Shown here one piece after another: positions 1 through 8,658 of a stretch of DNA of 33,086 nucleotides; positions within the stretch are counted from its first letter, which is position 1; the number at the start of each line of letters is the position of its first letter. Origin of the DNA: Bacteroides sp. UBA939 (GTDB lineage Bacteria; Bacteroidota; Bacteroidia; Bacteroidales; Bacteroidaceae); assembly GCF_002293435.1 (NCBI RefSeq), contig NZ_DBDF01000036.1:1-33086 (forward strand), read 5' to 3'. A program made the translations under genes and the position numbers. Below the pieces are notes generated by a model. It was not told the DNA's origin. It did no database searches and worked only from the letters and a program-made list of their open reading frames with translations.

Positions 1-1670
1 TTCGGTTCGCTGGCATCCATCCACCAGGCATCTATTCCCAACGGATAGAGGTGGTCGTACATCTGTTTCCAGAACAGTTTGCGCGCACCTTCGGCATACG
101 CATCATAGAAAGCGTAATGATATCCGCGCCCAATCCAGTCTCTCAAACTATCTTTGACAGATTGCTGATATATCCATCCGTTTTCGTCAAACTCCTTATA
201 ATGTTCTGTAGTAATATAGAACTTCGGCCATACGGAAATCATCATTTTGGCATTCAGCGCATGTATAGAGTCTACCATACCTTTAGGATCAGGGAAACGG
301 GCGGCATCAAACTCATGGCTGCCCCATGCTTCTTCGGGCCAATAGCTCCAGTCGAGTACAATATTGTCGATAGGTATCCGGCGTTTACGGAACTCTTTCA
401 ACGCATCGATTATCTCATCCTGTGTTTTGTAGCGTTCACGACTCTGCCAGTAGCCCATCGCCCATTTCGGCATAATCTGAGATTTCCCGGTCAATGTACG
501 ATAACCGCTAATCACGTCGTCCATATCATCGCCATAAACGAAGTAGTAATCAATCTCATTATTCATTTCGCTCCACCAAGCCTGTTTATTTTGCTCTTCA
601 GCAATCATCGGCGTCAAAGCACGAAGTCCGCAATAAGACTCGCCTCCATCCGGTTTCCATTCAATTCTCAAAGGTATGCGCTTGCCTGCTTCCAGGTTTA
701 AGGCAAACTTATAGCTGTTAGGATTCCATGCCGTGCGCCAGCGTTCGGGAACCACTAACTCATTATTGATATATACCTTAACATACCCTGCATAATACAA
801 GATAAAACGGAACAATCCGCTTTCGGATGGTTCTATCTCGCCTTCATACGCTACGTTCGAACCATAAAGTGAAAAGCCTTCCGGCAGATTTTTGATTGTC
901 TTAAGGTCTTCAAAGTAGATAGATTCTTCAGCGCGCACAATCGTATTGTGTTCCTTATTCAGCGGAATATAAGTTCCCGTCAGGCTACCTTCCTTGCCGC
1001 TCTTGTCGTACAACTTAAATACATGTTGCAACTGCGAATAATCACGTTTATCACCAAAACGTGCCAACGAATAACTATCCCACAAAATACCGTAGTTTTT
1101 ATTGGAAACGATGAAAGGCACAGACACCTTTGTATTATACTGAAAAAGTTCCTCATTCTTTCCTTTGTAGTTGAACTCGTCAGCCTGATGTTGTCCCAAT
1201 CCGTAGAATGCCTCATCTTCGGGCGACCGGAATACCTGGCTCACCGTGTATGCCTTGGTTCCTTCCACTTCAATCGGTTCGAAACTCTTTCCATTCTCGT
1301 CTTCCGCCAGTATCAGATTGCCGGCAGCATCCGTAAACCGTACTTCACCCGTAGCTTTGGACACCGAAGCGCATATTTGCGCTGTTTTTACCGAAACAGC
1401 ATCTTCGCTTTCTTCCACGCTGAAGTCTGTCTTGTCTGTCTGCGGAACGATAATCAAACTCTCTGTCTGCGAGAAGTTCTTTTCCGGAGTTGCCGAAACC
1501 CTGATTAATTTCTCTCCCATGACTTCAAGCCGCACCTTACGTACATCCGTCGGTTGCTGTTGCGCGACGTTTACAATAACACCACTACCCGTCTTCTCAT
1601 ACCCGTGTCCGGAACATGCCGCCAGTATCCATCCGGCGAACAAATAAACTGAAACGTTTTTCAATCTCAT
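1..1670 (-). CDS. GH31 glycoside hydrolase lipoprotein, alpha-xylosidase-like (3' part outside window)
   Basis: The first 556 residues are present; the C-terminal half of the catalytic domain lies beyond base 1. The start at 1670 gives a lipoprotein signal (ILAAC, Cys19), so the enzyme is probably anchored in the outer membrane or faces the periplasm. After an N-terminal beta-sandwich region, about residues 228-350 look like a PA14 insert, an arrangement known from GH31 alpha-xylosidases of xyloglucan loci such as CjXyl31A and BoGH31A. The (beta/alpha)8 barrel follows, with MPKWAMGYWQSR and, at the window edge, WWMDASEP, whose Asp552 is the expected nucleophile. The family retains configuration while removing terminal alpha-linked xylose or glucose. 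The neighbouring upstream HTCS gene on the same strand suggests carbohydrate-induced expression. Family assignment is firm; alpha-xylosidase over alpha-glucosidase specificity is inferred. Confidence 0.9.
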   Translation of the reverse strand, partial: MRLKNVSVYLFAGWILAACSGHGYEKTGSGVIVNVAQQQPTDVRKVRLEVMGEKLIRVSATPEKNFSQTESLIIVPQTDKTDFSVEESEDAVSVKTAQICASVSKATGEVRFTDAAGNLILAEDENGKSFEPIEVEGTKAYTVSQVFRSPEDEAFYGLGQHQADEFNYKGKNEELFQYNTKVSVPFIVSNKNYGILWDSYSLARFGDKRDYSQLQHVFKLYDKSGKEGSLTGTYIPLNKEHNTIVRAEESIYFEDLKTIKNLPEGFSLYGSNVAYEGEIEPSESGLFRFILYYAGYVKVYINNELVVPERWRTAWNPNSYKFALNLEAGKRIPLRIEWKPDGGESYCGLRALTPMIAEEQNKQAWWSEMNNEIDYYFVYGDDMDDVISGYRTLTGKSQIMPKWAMGYWQSRERYKTQDEIIDALKEFRKRRIPIDNIVLDWSYWPEEAWGSHEFDAARFPDPKGMVDSIHALNAKMMISVWPKFYITTEHYKEFDENGWIYQQSVKDSLRDWIGRGYHYAFYDAYAEGARKLFWKQMYDHLYPLGIDAWWMDASEP

Positions 1671-1702
1671 TATGATATTCTTTAAAGTTATTTTCTCCGA
1701 TG

Positions 1703-1732
1703 TAAAAGTATGAAATCATACGCAAAGACAAG
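1703..1732 (-). promoter_or_regulatory. Putative promoter of the GH31 gene
   Basis: On the minus strand a -7-like TACTTTTA (plus 1703-1710; consensus TAnnTTTG) lies 18 bp downstream of a CTTG (plus 1729-1732), close to the Bacteroides -33/-7 spacing. A perfect dyad, GTATGA-AA-TCATAC (1708-1721), sits between the two boxes and could be an operator. The expected transcript would have a leader of about 30 bases. Confidence 0.4.
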
Positions 1733-1807
1733 CCATCCTTATGTTGAATGAAGAGGGCTTATTTGATTTATAAAACTATAAAATGTTTCAACAATGGGTA
1801 CTTTTTG

Positions 1808-4800
1808 TTATCTGCCTTCTTTTTCCTGGTATATGGAGGGTAAAACACCGAATTCATCTTTAAAATACTTACTGAAATATTTGGGATTATTGAAGCCGAC
1901 TTGATAAGCAACTTCCGAGACATTTTGCTGACTTTCGCGCAGAAGTTGTGCGGCACGTTTCAGACGGATAATACGGATAAATTCGATTGGGGTCTTACCG
2001 GTAATCTGCAATAACTTCTTGTACAGGTGCACCCGGCTCATGCTTAATTCATGGCTCAACTCCTCAACAGACAGTTCGGGACGGGCAATGTTCTTTTCCA
2101 CATATCTGATAGCGTTTTCAATCAGCTTTTCATCCATCGAAGTGATAACAATCTCGCTCGGTTCAGGATCTATGTGGGTACGAAGCCTGTTCTTACTGCT
2201 CAGGTCTATCAGCTTGCGCATCCGTAAAATCAGTACTTCCATATTGAATGGTTTCGTCACATAGTCGTCCGCACCAATCGTGAGTCCTTCAACCTTGTTT
2301 TCAACAGATTGCCTTGCCGTTAGCAAGATAAAAGGAATATTGCCGGTACGTTTATCGGTTTTCACCCAACGGCAGAGTTCGTTGCCGTCTATCTCGGGCA
2401 TCATTACATCGCTGACGATGATATCCGGCATCAGTTCCGGTATCACCAGCCAGGCATCCCTTCCATTTGCGGCGGACTCTACCCTGAAATACAGGCTCAA
2501 CGAATAACGCATGAAGGACACAAAGTCTTCATTATCATCCACAATCAGCGCCAACGGCTTCTTCTTTTCTTCTTTATTCACTACTGCCGGTTTCTTTTTC
2601 TCTCCCTCCGGTAGCAATTCTCTCTCACCGGTCATTTGCGTATCATTGGCAACCGAGGCAAGCACCGCTTCATCTTCTTTCGCCGCTTCTTCCGAAAGCG
2701 GAGTAACAACGTTGACTACGGAGTGCTTCGCCGGAATATCCACTACAAACACACTGCCCGCACCTATATTGTCGAACACCCGCACTACTCCTCCATGCAA
2801 AGTAACATAATCACGTACCAGACTCAAACCGATGCCACTGCCTATGGTGAGATGGCCGTTACTTTTCTGTTTCGACTGATAGAACCTTTCGAATATACGC
2901 TCCTTATCAATATCACTGATACCGACACCTGTGTCCGATACTTTAATCTCCAATATATCGGTATCGCCTTTCACCAATTCCAATGAAACGTCCACACGCC
3001 CGCCTTCGGGAGTAAACTTAAAAGCATTGGACAGAAGATTCATCACTATTTTGCCTATCTTGTCTTCATCAAACGACATATTCAGTGATTCCACCGCTGA
3101 AAAGAAAGTGAGATGCACATTCTTCTTTTCCGAAAGTATCAGGAACGAATTGCAGATATTATGGATATACGACACAACTTCCCCTTCGGAAAGGTTCAGA
3201 TGCAGACCGGCTACTTCATTCTTACGGAAATCAAGCAACTGGTTCAGCAGATTGAGCAGTCGCAACGCATTTCGATGCATTAACTTTAGTTGAGTCAGTT
3301 TCTTTTCATCCGCCGTCTCTTTTATCATGCCTTCCAAAGGTGAGATAATCAGCGTCAGCGGCGTACGCAATTCATGGCTCACGTTGGTAAAGAACCGGAA
3401 TTTCATCTGATTGACTTCTTCGTTCTTCTCCGCTTCCTGTTTCATCTGCTGTATCCTGAACTTGTTACGCTCGCGGCGCAGCACGGCATTACGGGCAAAC
3501 ACCAAGCCTCCCGCCAACAATAAGACATAGATGATGAATGCATAGGGAGTCATCCAGAAAGGCGGACGGATGATAATCTTCAGACTGGCTTCTTCCGTTC
3601 CGGCGTATCCGTCGCTGTTTATAGCTTTCACTTTCAACGTATACGTACCGGGAGCAAGATTGGTATAAGTCACCCGGTGCATATCGGCTGTTACTAATAA
3701 CCAGTCCTCATTAAATCCCTCCAGTTTGTATGAATAGTGGGTCTTGTCGGGTAAGATGTAATTGTCTGACGCAAACAATACGGTAAAGACGTTCTGCACA
3801 TAGTCGAGTTTTATTTCCCTGACCTTATTCAACGATTCACGCAACAGGATACGTCCCCTGTATTCTTTGCCTATTTCAACTTCGTTGTTGAACAGCTCGA
3901 ATCCGGTGAACATTACTTTGGGCAATATACGGTTGTATTTGATTTCATCCGGTCTGAAAGTATTAAGCCCGTACATTCCTCCCATCGCTATTTCACCGGA
4001 AGAAAGACGCCTAATGGAACGTTGGTTAAATTCAGAACCTTGCAAACCATCTTTATCATCGTACATATAATAGTGGAAAGTATAATCTCCTGTTTTCGCG
4101 TCAATGGAAGGAACAATATTCACGACTCCATTCGCCGTAGTCACCCACATATTCTTATTATCATCTTCCGTAATGCCGGTAATTAGCTGCTTGGTTTCAT
4201 CCTGCCCTACGACAACCTGTTGCAAATGGTCATTCTTCGGATCATAAAGATTCAAACCGTCGCGCGTACCTATCCATATCAATCCTCTGCTATCTTCATA
4301 AACCTGATTGATGCTTTGGTTGGAAAAACGTACGGTTCCCGCCAGGTTGCCGGTCATATTCGTTATCTTCCGGGTATTCAAGTCCATAATGGCGACTCCA
4401 CTGGTAGCTGTTCCGATAATGAGCCGATTGTCACGTGTAATACAAATGGTGGCGATATGATTGGATATGATACCGGAATTCTCCATATCATAAGTAGTGA
4501 ACTTGCCGGTCTTCGGGTTCAGGCATTGCAGTCCGCCTCCTAAGGTGGCAATCCATATATTCCCGTCTTTATCTTCCGCTAATGCCCATACATTGTTATT
4601 AGCCAATGAATTGGCATCGCCCGGACGGTTGCGGTAGTTCACGAAACGTTGACCGTCGAAGCAGTCCATGCCTTCCCAAAACGTACCAATCCACAACCTG
4701 CCGTCTCTGGCTTGCAACAAAGAGACGATTACATTCGATGCCACAGAATTGCCTGCCGGAGAGTATGTGTACAATTCGCGCTCGTCCGTCCGCGAATTCC

Positions 4801-5920
4801 AGCGTATCAGTCCCGCATCATTACTGCCCAACCACAAAGAACCGTTGCCGCACTCTTCCAGACAGTTAATATCACCCAGATGGTTGATGCTGAATTTAAA
4901 GATACTTTCATTGTAATAAGCTACACCTTTCTTATATGTACCTAACCACATCACTCCGCCTTCGTCTTCATAAAGCACATTGATGGTATTGTTCGGCAAA
5001 CCCCGTTCGTCGTCGACATTGTAAGTTAACGAAATGTTCTCACCGGTCGCCTTATTCCAGATATCAATGCCATCCTGATCTTTCCCAAACCAGATGCGCC
5101 CCTGCTTGTCCTGCGCAATGGCAACCACATGTGCCTGTCCTCTATCTCCCAAGTTCCACTGCGACTGCCATTTCTTTGCAGGCATATTATACGCCCATAC
5201 GCCGGGAGCGCCATATATCCACAAATCATCATCGTTATCCACATACAGGAAAAAGATTTCGGTATGCTTTCCCATCGTTTCGGCGATATCGGTAAGCGTC
5301 CATTTCATCTCCATCTTTTCACGGTCTATGCAGATAACGTGTCCGTTGTCATATACTAATACGATGCCGTCCTTGCACTCGGTCATATCCATAACAGTGC
5401 CTCCGGGTATCCCCTTATCACCGAAAGGCAGAAGTTCCGCTTTCTCTTCTCCGGAGCGGTAACGATAGCAACCTTTCCCGTCAACGGCAAACCATATACT
5501 TTTCCGGCTGTCGACAAATACGTAGCGGGGCATCTCGTCTATCCCGATGTTCTTCAAATAAGGACGTACGTCGCGCACAAAACTCTCCGTATCCCAGTTG
5601 TAAATTACGTATCCGGTTTCTCCGGTGCGTATCCACAAGCGGCCTTCACCGTCTTCCACGATTTTCTCTATATAGCTATCCGGCAATGAATTCAAATCAT
5701 TATCAGAGCCGTGGAATACCTTGAAGCGGTATCCATCGTAGCGCGCCAGCCCGGAAGCTGTTCCGAACCACATAAAGCCTCTTGAATCTCTGTGAATTGC
5801 ATTGATTTGATTACTGGGTAATCCGTCTTTGACTTCCAAGCGTTTGAACATAAAATGCTGTGCCGCAGTAGAAAAACATAATAAAACGACTGATATGATA
5901 AGTAAAATCAATCTCTTCAT
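1808..5920 (-). CDS. Hybrid two-component system regulator (HTCS)
   Basis: This 1370-residue protein combines sensor kinase and response regulator in one chain. Start chosen at 5920 because it opens a clear signal peptide (MKRLILLIISVVLLCFSTAAQ); a start 12 codons upstream would bury it. Order: periplasmic two-component-type beta-propeller repeats (about 22-690, many WIGT/WFGT blades), Y_Y_Y domain (about 700-785), one membrane helix (about 790-812), HisKA with FFTNVSHELRTPL (His849), HATPase with NLLSNAFKFTP, DTGVGI and GSGIGLSLV, receiver domain with VDDNEDF and phospho-acceptor Asp1171 in VSDVMMPEIDG, and a C-terminal AraC-type HTH. All catalytic motifs are intact. HTCS proteins bind oligosaccharides in the periplasm and activate polysaccharide-utilisation genes; the target here is most simply the GH31 gene 137 bases downstream. 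Confidence 0.97.
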   Translation of the reverse strand: MKRLILLIISVVLLCFSTAAQHFMFKRLEVKDGLPSNQINAIHRDSRGFMWFGTASGLARYDGYRFKVFHGSDNDLNSLPDSYIEKIVEDGEGRLWIRTGETGYVIYNWDTESFVRDVRPYLKNIGIDEMPRYVFVDSRKSIWFAVDGKGCYRYRSGEEKAELLPFGDKGIPGGTVMDMTECKDGIVLVYDNGHVICIDREKMEMKWTLTDIAETMGKHTEIFFLYVDNDDDLWIYGAPGVWAYNMPAKKWQSQWNLGDRGQAHVVAIAQDKQGRIWFGKDQDGIDIWNKATGENISLTYNVDDERGLPNNTINVLYEDEGGVMWLGTYKKGVAYYNESIFKFSINHLGDINCLEECGNGSLWLGSNDAGLIRWNSRTDERELYTYSPAGNSVASNVIVSLLQARDGRLWIGTFWEGMDCFDGQRFVNYRNRPGDANSLANNNVWALAEDKDGNIWIATLGGGLQCLNPKTGKFTTYDMENSGIISNHIATICITRDNRLIIGTATSGVAIMDLNTRKITNMTGNLAGTVRFSNQSINQVYEDSRGLIWIGTRDGLNLYDPKNDHLQQVVVGQDETKQLITGITEDDNKNMWVTTANGVVNIVPSIDAKTGDYTFHYYMYDDKDGLQGSEFNQRSIRRLSSGEIAMGGMYGLNTFRPDEIKYNRILPKVMFTGFELFNNEVEIGKEYRGRILLRESLNKVREIKLDYVQNVFTVLFASDNYILPDKTHYSYKLEGFNEDWLLVTADMHRVTYTNLAPGTYTLKVKAINSDGYAGTEEASLKIIIRPPFWMTPYAFIIYVLLLAGGLVFARNAVLRRERNKFRIQQMKQEAEKNEEVNQMKFRFFTNVSHELRTPLTLIISPLEGMIKETADEKKLTQLKLMHRNALRLLNLLNQLLDFRKNEVAGLHLNLSEGEVVSYIHNICNSFLILSEKKNVHLTFFSAVESLNMSFDEDKIGKIVMNLLSNAFKFTPEGGRVDVSLELVKGDTDILEIKVSDTGVGISDIDKERIFERFYQSKQKSNGHLTIGSGIGLSLVRDYVTLHGGVVRVFDNIGAGSVFVVDIPAKHSVVNVVTPLSEEAAKEDEAVLASVANDTQMTGERELLPEGEKKKPAVVNKEEKKKPLALIVDDNEDFVSFMRYSLSLYFRVESAANGRDAWLVIPELMPDIIVSDVMMPEIDGNELCRWVKTDKRTGNIPFILLTARQSVENKVEGLTIGADDYVTKPFNMEVLILRMRKLIDLSSKNRLRTHIDPEPSEIVITSMDEKLIENAIRYVEKNIARPELSVEELSHELSMSRVHLYKKLLQITGKTPIEFIRIIRLKRAAQLLRESQQNVSEVAYQVGFNNPKYFSKYFKDEFGVLPSIYQEKEGR

Positions 5921-5956
5921 TGTATTAGAATGTAATTGGTATTTAACATCCTGCAA

Positions 5957-6387
5957 ATGAAGTAAAAAGGATACGTAATAGCAAGGATTTCCCGTTTATT
6001 TTTTATCATTTGATACCCTATCGTTTGTTTCATAGCTATAAAATATAAGGAAGTAACTTCTCTCACAGGAGCTACTTCCTCGAACCAATCAAAAAAAAAA
6101 CTGTATTATAACAATCCTTTAATAGGAAAGTCTTATTTATGAGAAACCTATTGAAACCTTTCGTTTTAAAAGATAATGCCGGCTCGACTCTGATAAATGC
6201 CGGCTCCATACGTCACACATTCTTTGAGGTTAGCGCATGATTCAAAATGCGCTTCCAACCCAAAGCAAAGATAACACAAAATATGCACACAGTATTTTCT
6301 GTATGTTATGAGAAACGGTACAATTTGTTATGAGAGAGGGCTTAAAAGTCTTCAATAGGGGTGGCATATCACTCCAAAGATGCCGCC
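5957..6387. other. Non-coding gap upstream of the HTCS gene
   Basis: No convincing gene is seen in these 431 bases. They hold a stem-loop at 6048-6080, an A10 tract at 6091-6100, and an 11-base direct repeat AATGCCGGCTC at 6175-6185 and 6196-6206, 21 bases apart. The HTCS promoter should lie near 5930-6000 on the minus strand, but I find no clean TAnnTTTG there. Confidence 0.5.
6048..6080 (-). terminator. Stem-loop, possible minus-strand terminator
   Basis: Read on the minus strand, AGGAAGTA pairs with TACTTCCT across a 17-base partly paired interior, followed by TATATTTTATA. It would end transcripts from the lipoprotein gene at 6388-7701 before they reach the HTCS gene. The U-run is interrupted, so the call is modest. 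Confidence 0.35.
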
Positions 6388-7701
6388 TTATTTGGCCAGC
6401 ACAATCTCCGAATAAGCGAAGCCGCTGGAAAGGTGTCTCCATTCATCTTTCAAGCAATCATACACCTCAATCAGTCTGCCGTTGCCGCCGTCGCGCCCCA
6501 TATCAAACAGCACATAGAGTTCCTGCCGCTTCAGGTCATCAGACATGAGCGTGGCTACCGAGCAGGCTGCATTGGGGAATGTCGTAAAGGGTGCGTCCAG
6601 AGTCATTGTGTCCGTATTCCACAGGCATAGTTTGGTTCCGCCGGCTCCATTAGTTGTACCATTTGTTTCCGATACGATATAACCTCCCACACGCGTGCCG
6701 GTCTTTCCATCGGCATTCGGTTTCACCATCCAGAAGGGAATGAGCGACACTGCCTGTATCGGTTCGCCCACATAGACCGAGTGATGACCGGCGCGCAAAT
6801 TAAGCAGTACCGGCGAGAACGTGCCATCTCCATTATCTGCCGAAAGCAGCAGGTAGCCGCCGTCGACCAGCACACAGGGATAGTTTGACAGGGCTTCTGG
6901 ACGTATCGCTTCGGGCAACTGATAAGTGGGTTGCTGCAACGGCGGCATCGCCATCCGGCTATAAGGCATCACACTGGCAATGCTCAGCAACAAGCCGTCG
7001 CCACTCTGATATACATATACGACATCCCTATCGGGAAGCGATCCGGCTGTAACCATCTGCCCCGTTCTCAGTTCGTCCCAATACCTCATCGACAGGTCAT
7101 AACGGCCCACCGTACTACTCCCATCCCGGGTGCGGACGCCACAAAGACTCCAGCTCCCAGGCGCATTGACTGCACAAAAGAAATCCTCACCGGCAACCAG
7201 CCGTCCTACTTCAGTAATTCTGTGAGATTCTATATCGATGTGCTCAATGACATGAGCATACTGCGCAAATGCATCCGAACGGGAATTGACGATGCCGTAA
7301 AGCTGATACTCCTTAGGCGCTTGCCCGTCGGCTACTGCAATCTTTCCCAAAGACATCATTTCGCCCGAACGATTCAGCAGCACCTCCGTAGTGGAAGCGG
7401 GATGGTGACCGGGAGCCAGGAAAGTAATGCTTGTAGCACTCCGCTGCGTGATAACGGCGTATACGCCCTTAGCGAATCCTTCCTTGATCAGTTCGTCCGG
7501 AAGCGGCCAGCGTATATCAAACATAATCCCGTCATCGGGTTGAAACCCTTCTGCCGTTACCGTTACCTGGTCGCCGGGATTGAATACTCGGCCCGAAGCA
7601 GGCATTACAACATTAGTCACAAAACCGGGTTGTACCTCGTCGTCAGAGGTACACGCCGCCAGTAGCAGACCGAAAAGTAAAAACAGGTAATTCTTCATCA
7701 T
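6388..7701 (-). CDS. Lipoprotein of unknown function
   Basis: 437 residues with a lipoprotein signal (FGLLLAAC, Cys17) followed by TSDDE, acidic residues after the cysteine as often seen in surface-exposed Bacteroides lipoproteins. Residues about 25-125 (VVMPASGRVFNPGDQVTVTAEGF, then ITFLAPGHHPASTTEVLLNR) look like an IPT/TIG-like immunoglobulin fold. The remainder is beta-rich with repeated short segments (VIEHIDIESHRITEVGRL, YVYQSGDGLLLSI, YVLFDMGRDGGNGRLIEVYD) that suggest a beta-propeller of the Kelch or 6-bladed type. No catalytic motif recognised. The gene is on the same strand as, and upstream of, the HTCS gene, so it may belong to the same locus, but a stem-loop and a 431-base gap separate them. 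The start is one of two adjacent ATG codons; TATCTTCG about 30 bases upstream resembles a -7 box. Confidence 0.8.
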   Translation of the reverse strand: MMKNYLFLLFGLLLAACTSDDEVQPGFVTNVVMPASGRVFNPGDQVTVTAEGFQPDDGIMFDIRWPLPDELIKEGFAKGVYAVITQRSATSITFLAPGHHPASTTEVLLNRSGEMMSLGKIAVADGQAPKEYQLYGIVNSRSDAFAQYAHVIEHIDIESHRITEVGRLVAGEDFFCAVNAPGSWSLCGVRTRDGSSTVGRYDLSMRYWDELRTGQMVTAGSLPDRDVVYVYQSGDGLLLSIASVMPYSRMAMPPLQQPTYQLPEAIRPEALSNYPCVLVDGGYLLLSADNGDGTFSPVLLNLRAGHHSVYVGEPIQAVSLIPFWMVKPNADGKTGTRVGGYIVSETNGTTNGAGGTKLCLWNTDTMTLDAPFTTFPNAACSVATLMSDDLKRQELYVLFDMGRDGGNGRLIEVYDCLKDEWRHLSSGFAYSEIVLAK

Positions 7702-7878
7702 CGCATTCTAATAAATTACTCCGGGCGAAGATAGTTAATTCTTTCGAAGCTCCTTGTTGTACTTCCGCGTTTTAACAATTAATAAGCAGCAAGTCGATTG
7801 CAGTTGATTCTCAGGGGCTGACTAAAAAGCCTCAATTGAGATAGTTCAGTAAGATGCGAAACTTGAATTAAAAGAAAA

Positions 7879-7905
7879 ATAAAACACAGTACCTCTGTGT
7901 TTTAT
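7879..7905. promoter_or_regulatory. 11-bp perfect inverted repeat between divergent genes
   Basis: ATAAAACACAG pairs exactly with CTGTGTTTTAT around a 5-base loop (tacct). It lies between the divergent starts at 7701 (-) and 7966 (+) and its right arm overlaps the expected -33 region of the NUDIX promoter, so an operator is as likely as a terminator. Confidence 0.45.
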
Positions 7906-7922
7906 CATATCAGAAAAACAAC

Positions 7923-7930
7923 TATCTTTA
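7923..7930 (+). promoter_or_regulatory. Possible -7 box of the NUDIX gene
   Basis: TATCTTTA matches the Bacteroides -7 consensus TAnnTTTG except for the last base and sits 35 bases before the start codon at 7966. No good -33 TTTG is seen; the position is occupied by the inverted repeat at 7879-7905. Confidence 0.35.
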
Positions 7931-7965
7931 CCCGCCCTAACCAACATAAAGCTAAATTCAATCTT

Positions 7966-8496
7966 ATGGAACATCCCCTTTCTTTATTCAAACATTGCCC
8001 CGAGTGTGGGTCAGTACACTTTGAAATCCACAACGAGAAATCCAAACGCTGCGCAGACTGCGGATTCGTATATTACTTTAATTCGTCGGCAGCAACCGTG
8101 GCGCTGATTATGAATGAACGAAACGAACTGTTGGTTTGCCGCCGCGCCAAAGCCCCCGCCAAGGGAACATTGGATTTACCCGGAGGCTTCATCGACATGT
8201 TCGAAACCGGAGAAGAAGGAATTACCCGTGAAGTAAAAGAAGAAACCGGAATGGAAGTAGAGAAAGCAGAATATCTATTCTCGTTACCTAATATATATGT
8301 GTACTCAGGTTTCACTGTCCATACATTAGACCTGTTTTTCCGCTGTACAGTATCTGATACACTGCATTATAAAGCTATGGATGACGCGGCGGATGTATTC
8401 TTTCTGCCGTTAAAAGATATATGTACGGAAGATTTTGGATTAAGTTCCATCCGGAAAGGGCTAAAGATATTCCTGGGAAAAGCGGACGAGTACTGA
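7966..8496 (+). CDS. NUDIX hydrolase with N-terminal zinc ribbon
   Basis: 176 residues. An N-terminal zinc ribbon (CPEC at Cys11/Cys14, CADC at Cys29/Cys32) precedes a NUDIX domain with a complete box: Gly74, Glu80, then REVKEETGM (residues 88-96). This matches GX5EX7REUXEEXGU. Zinc-ribbon NUDIX proteins include NADH pyrophosphatases of the NudC type, but this protein is shorter than NudC and lacks its SQPWPFPxS signature in the part read, so the substrate is open (a nucleoside diphosphate derivative by family). An upstream in-frame codon at 7897 would add 23 residues but lies inside the inverted repeat; the start at 7966, directly before the zinc ribbon, is preferred. Probably cytoplasmic, and transcribed alone. 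Confidence 0.9.
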   Translation: MEHPLSLFKHCPECGSVHFEIHNEKSKRCADCGFVYYFNSSAATVALIMNERNELLVCRRAKAPAKGTLDLPGGFIDMFETGEEGITREVKEETGMEVEKAEYLFSLPNIYVYSGFTVHTLDLFFRCTVSDTLHYKAMDDAADVFFLPLKDICTEDFGLSSIRKGLKIFLGKADEY

Positions 8497-8529
8497 CTTG
8501 GTTTTCATGCTTTAGGAATTAGAGAGGTT

Positions 8530-8554
8530 AAAGAAGCTGTGTCACAGCCCCTTT
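8530..8554 (+). terminator. Stem-loop after the NUDIX gene
   Basis: AAAG..GCTGTG-T-CACAGC..CTTT is a 25-base dyad 34 bases after the stop codon. It could end the NUDIX transcript, although only a short T run follows. Confidence 0.4.
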
Positions 8555-8634
8555 AGCTACAGTATGAATAATGCAAACTAAGCGGTATATCCTAAAAAAG
8601 CCAAACAAGTGTAACGAATCCAACTAAAAACCCG

Positions 8635-8642
8635 TACTTTTG
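8635..8642 (+). promoter_or_regulatory. -7 box of the TPR gene
   Basis: TACTTTTG is an exact match to TAnnTTTG, 16 bases before the ATG at 8659. This implies a very short leader. No clear -33 TTTG is seen at the usual spacing. Confidence 0.5.
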
Positions 8643-8658
8643 TAAAAACGAGTATTGT

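Noticed and set aside
51..701. Open frame on the plus strand inside the GH31 gene
   Set aside because: It is antisense to a clearly recognisable GH31 coding sequence and has no family signature.
6175..6206. AATGCCGGCTC repeated 21 bases apart as a third 22-type array
   Set aside because: Only two copies and a step of 21 (one-base indel), without dyad symmetry; not comparable with the two real arrays.
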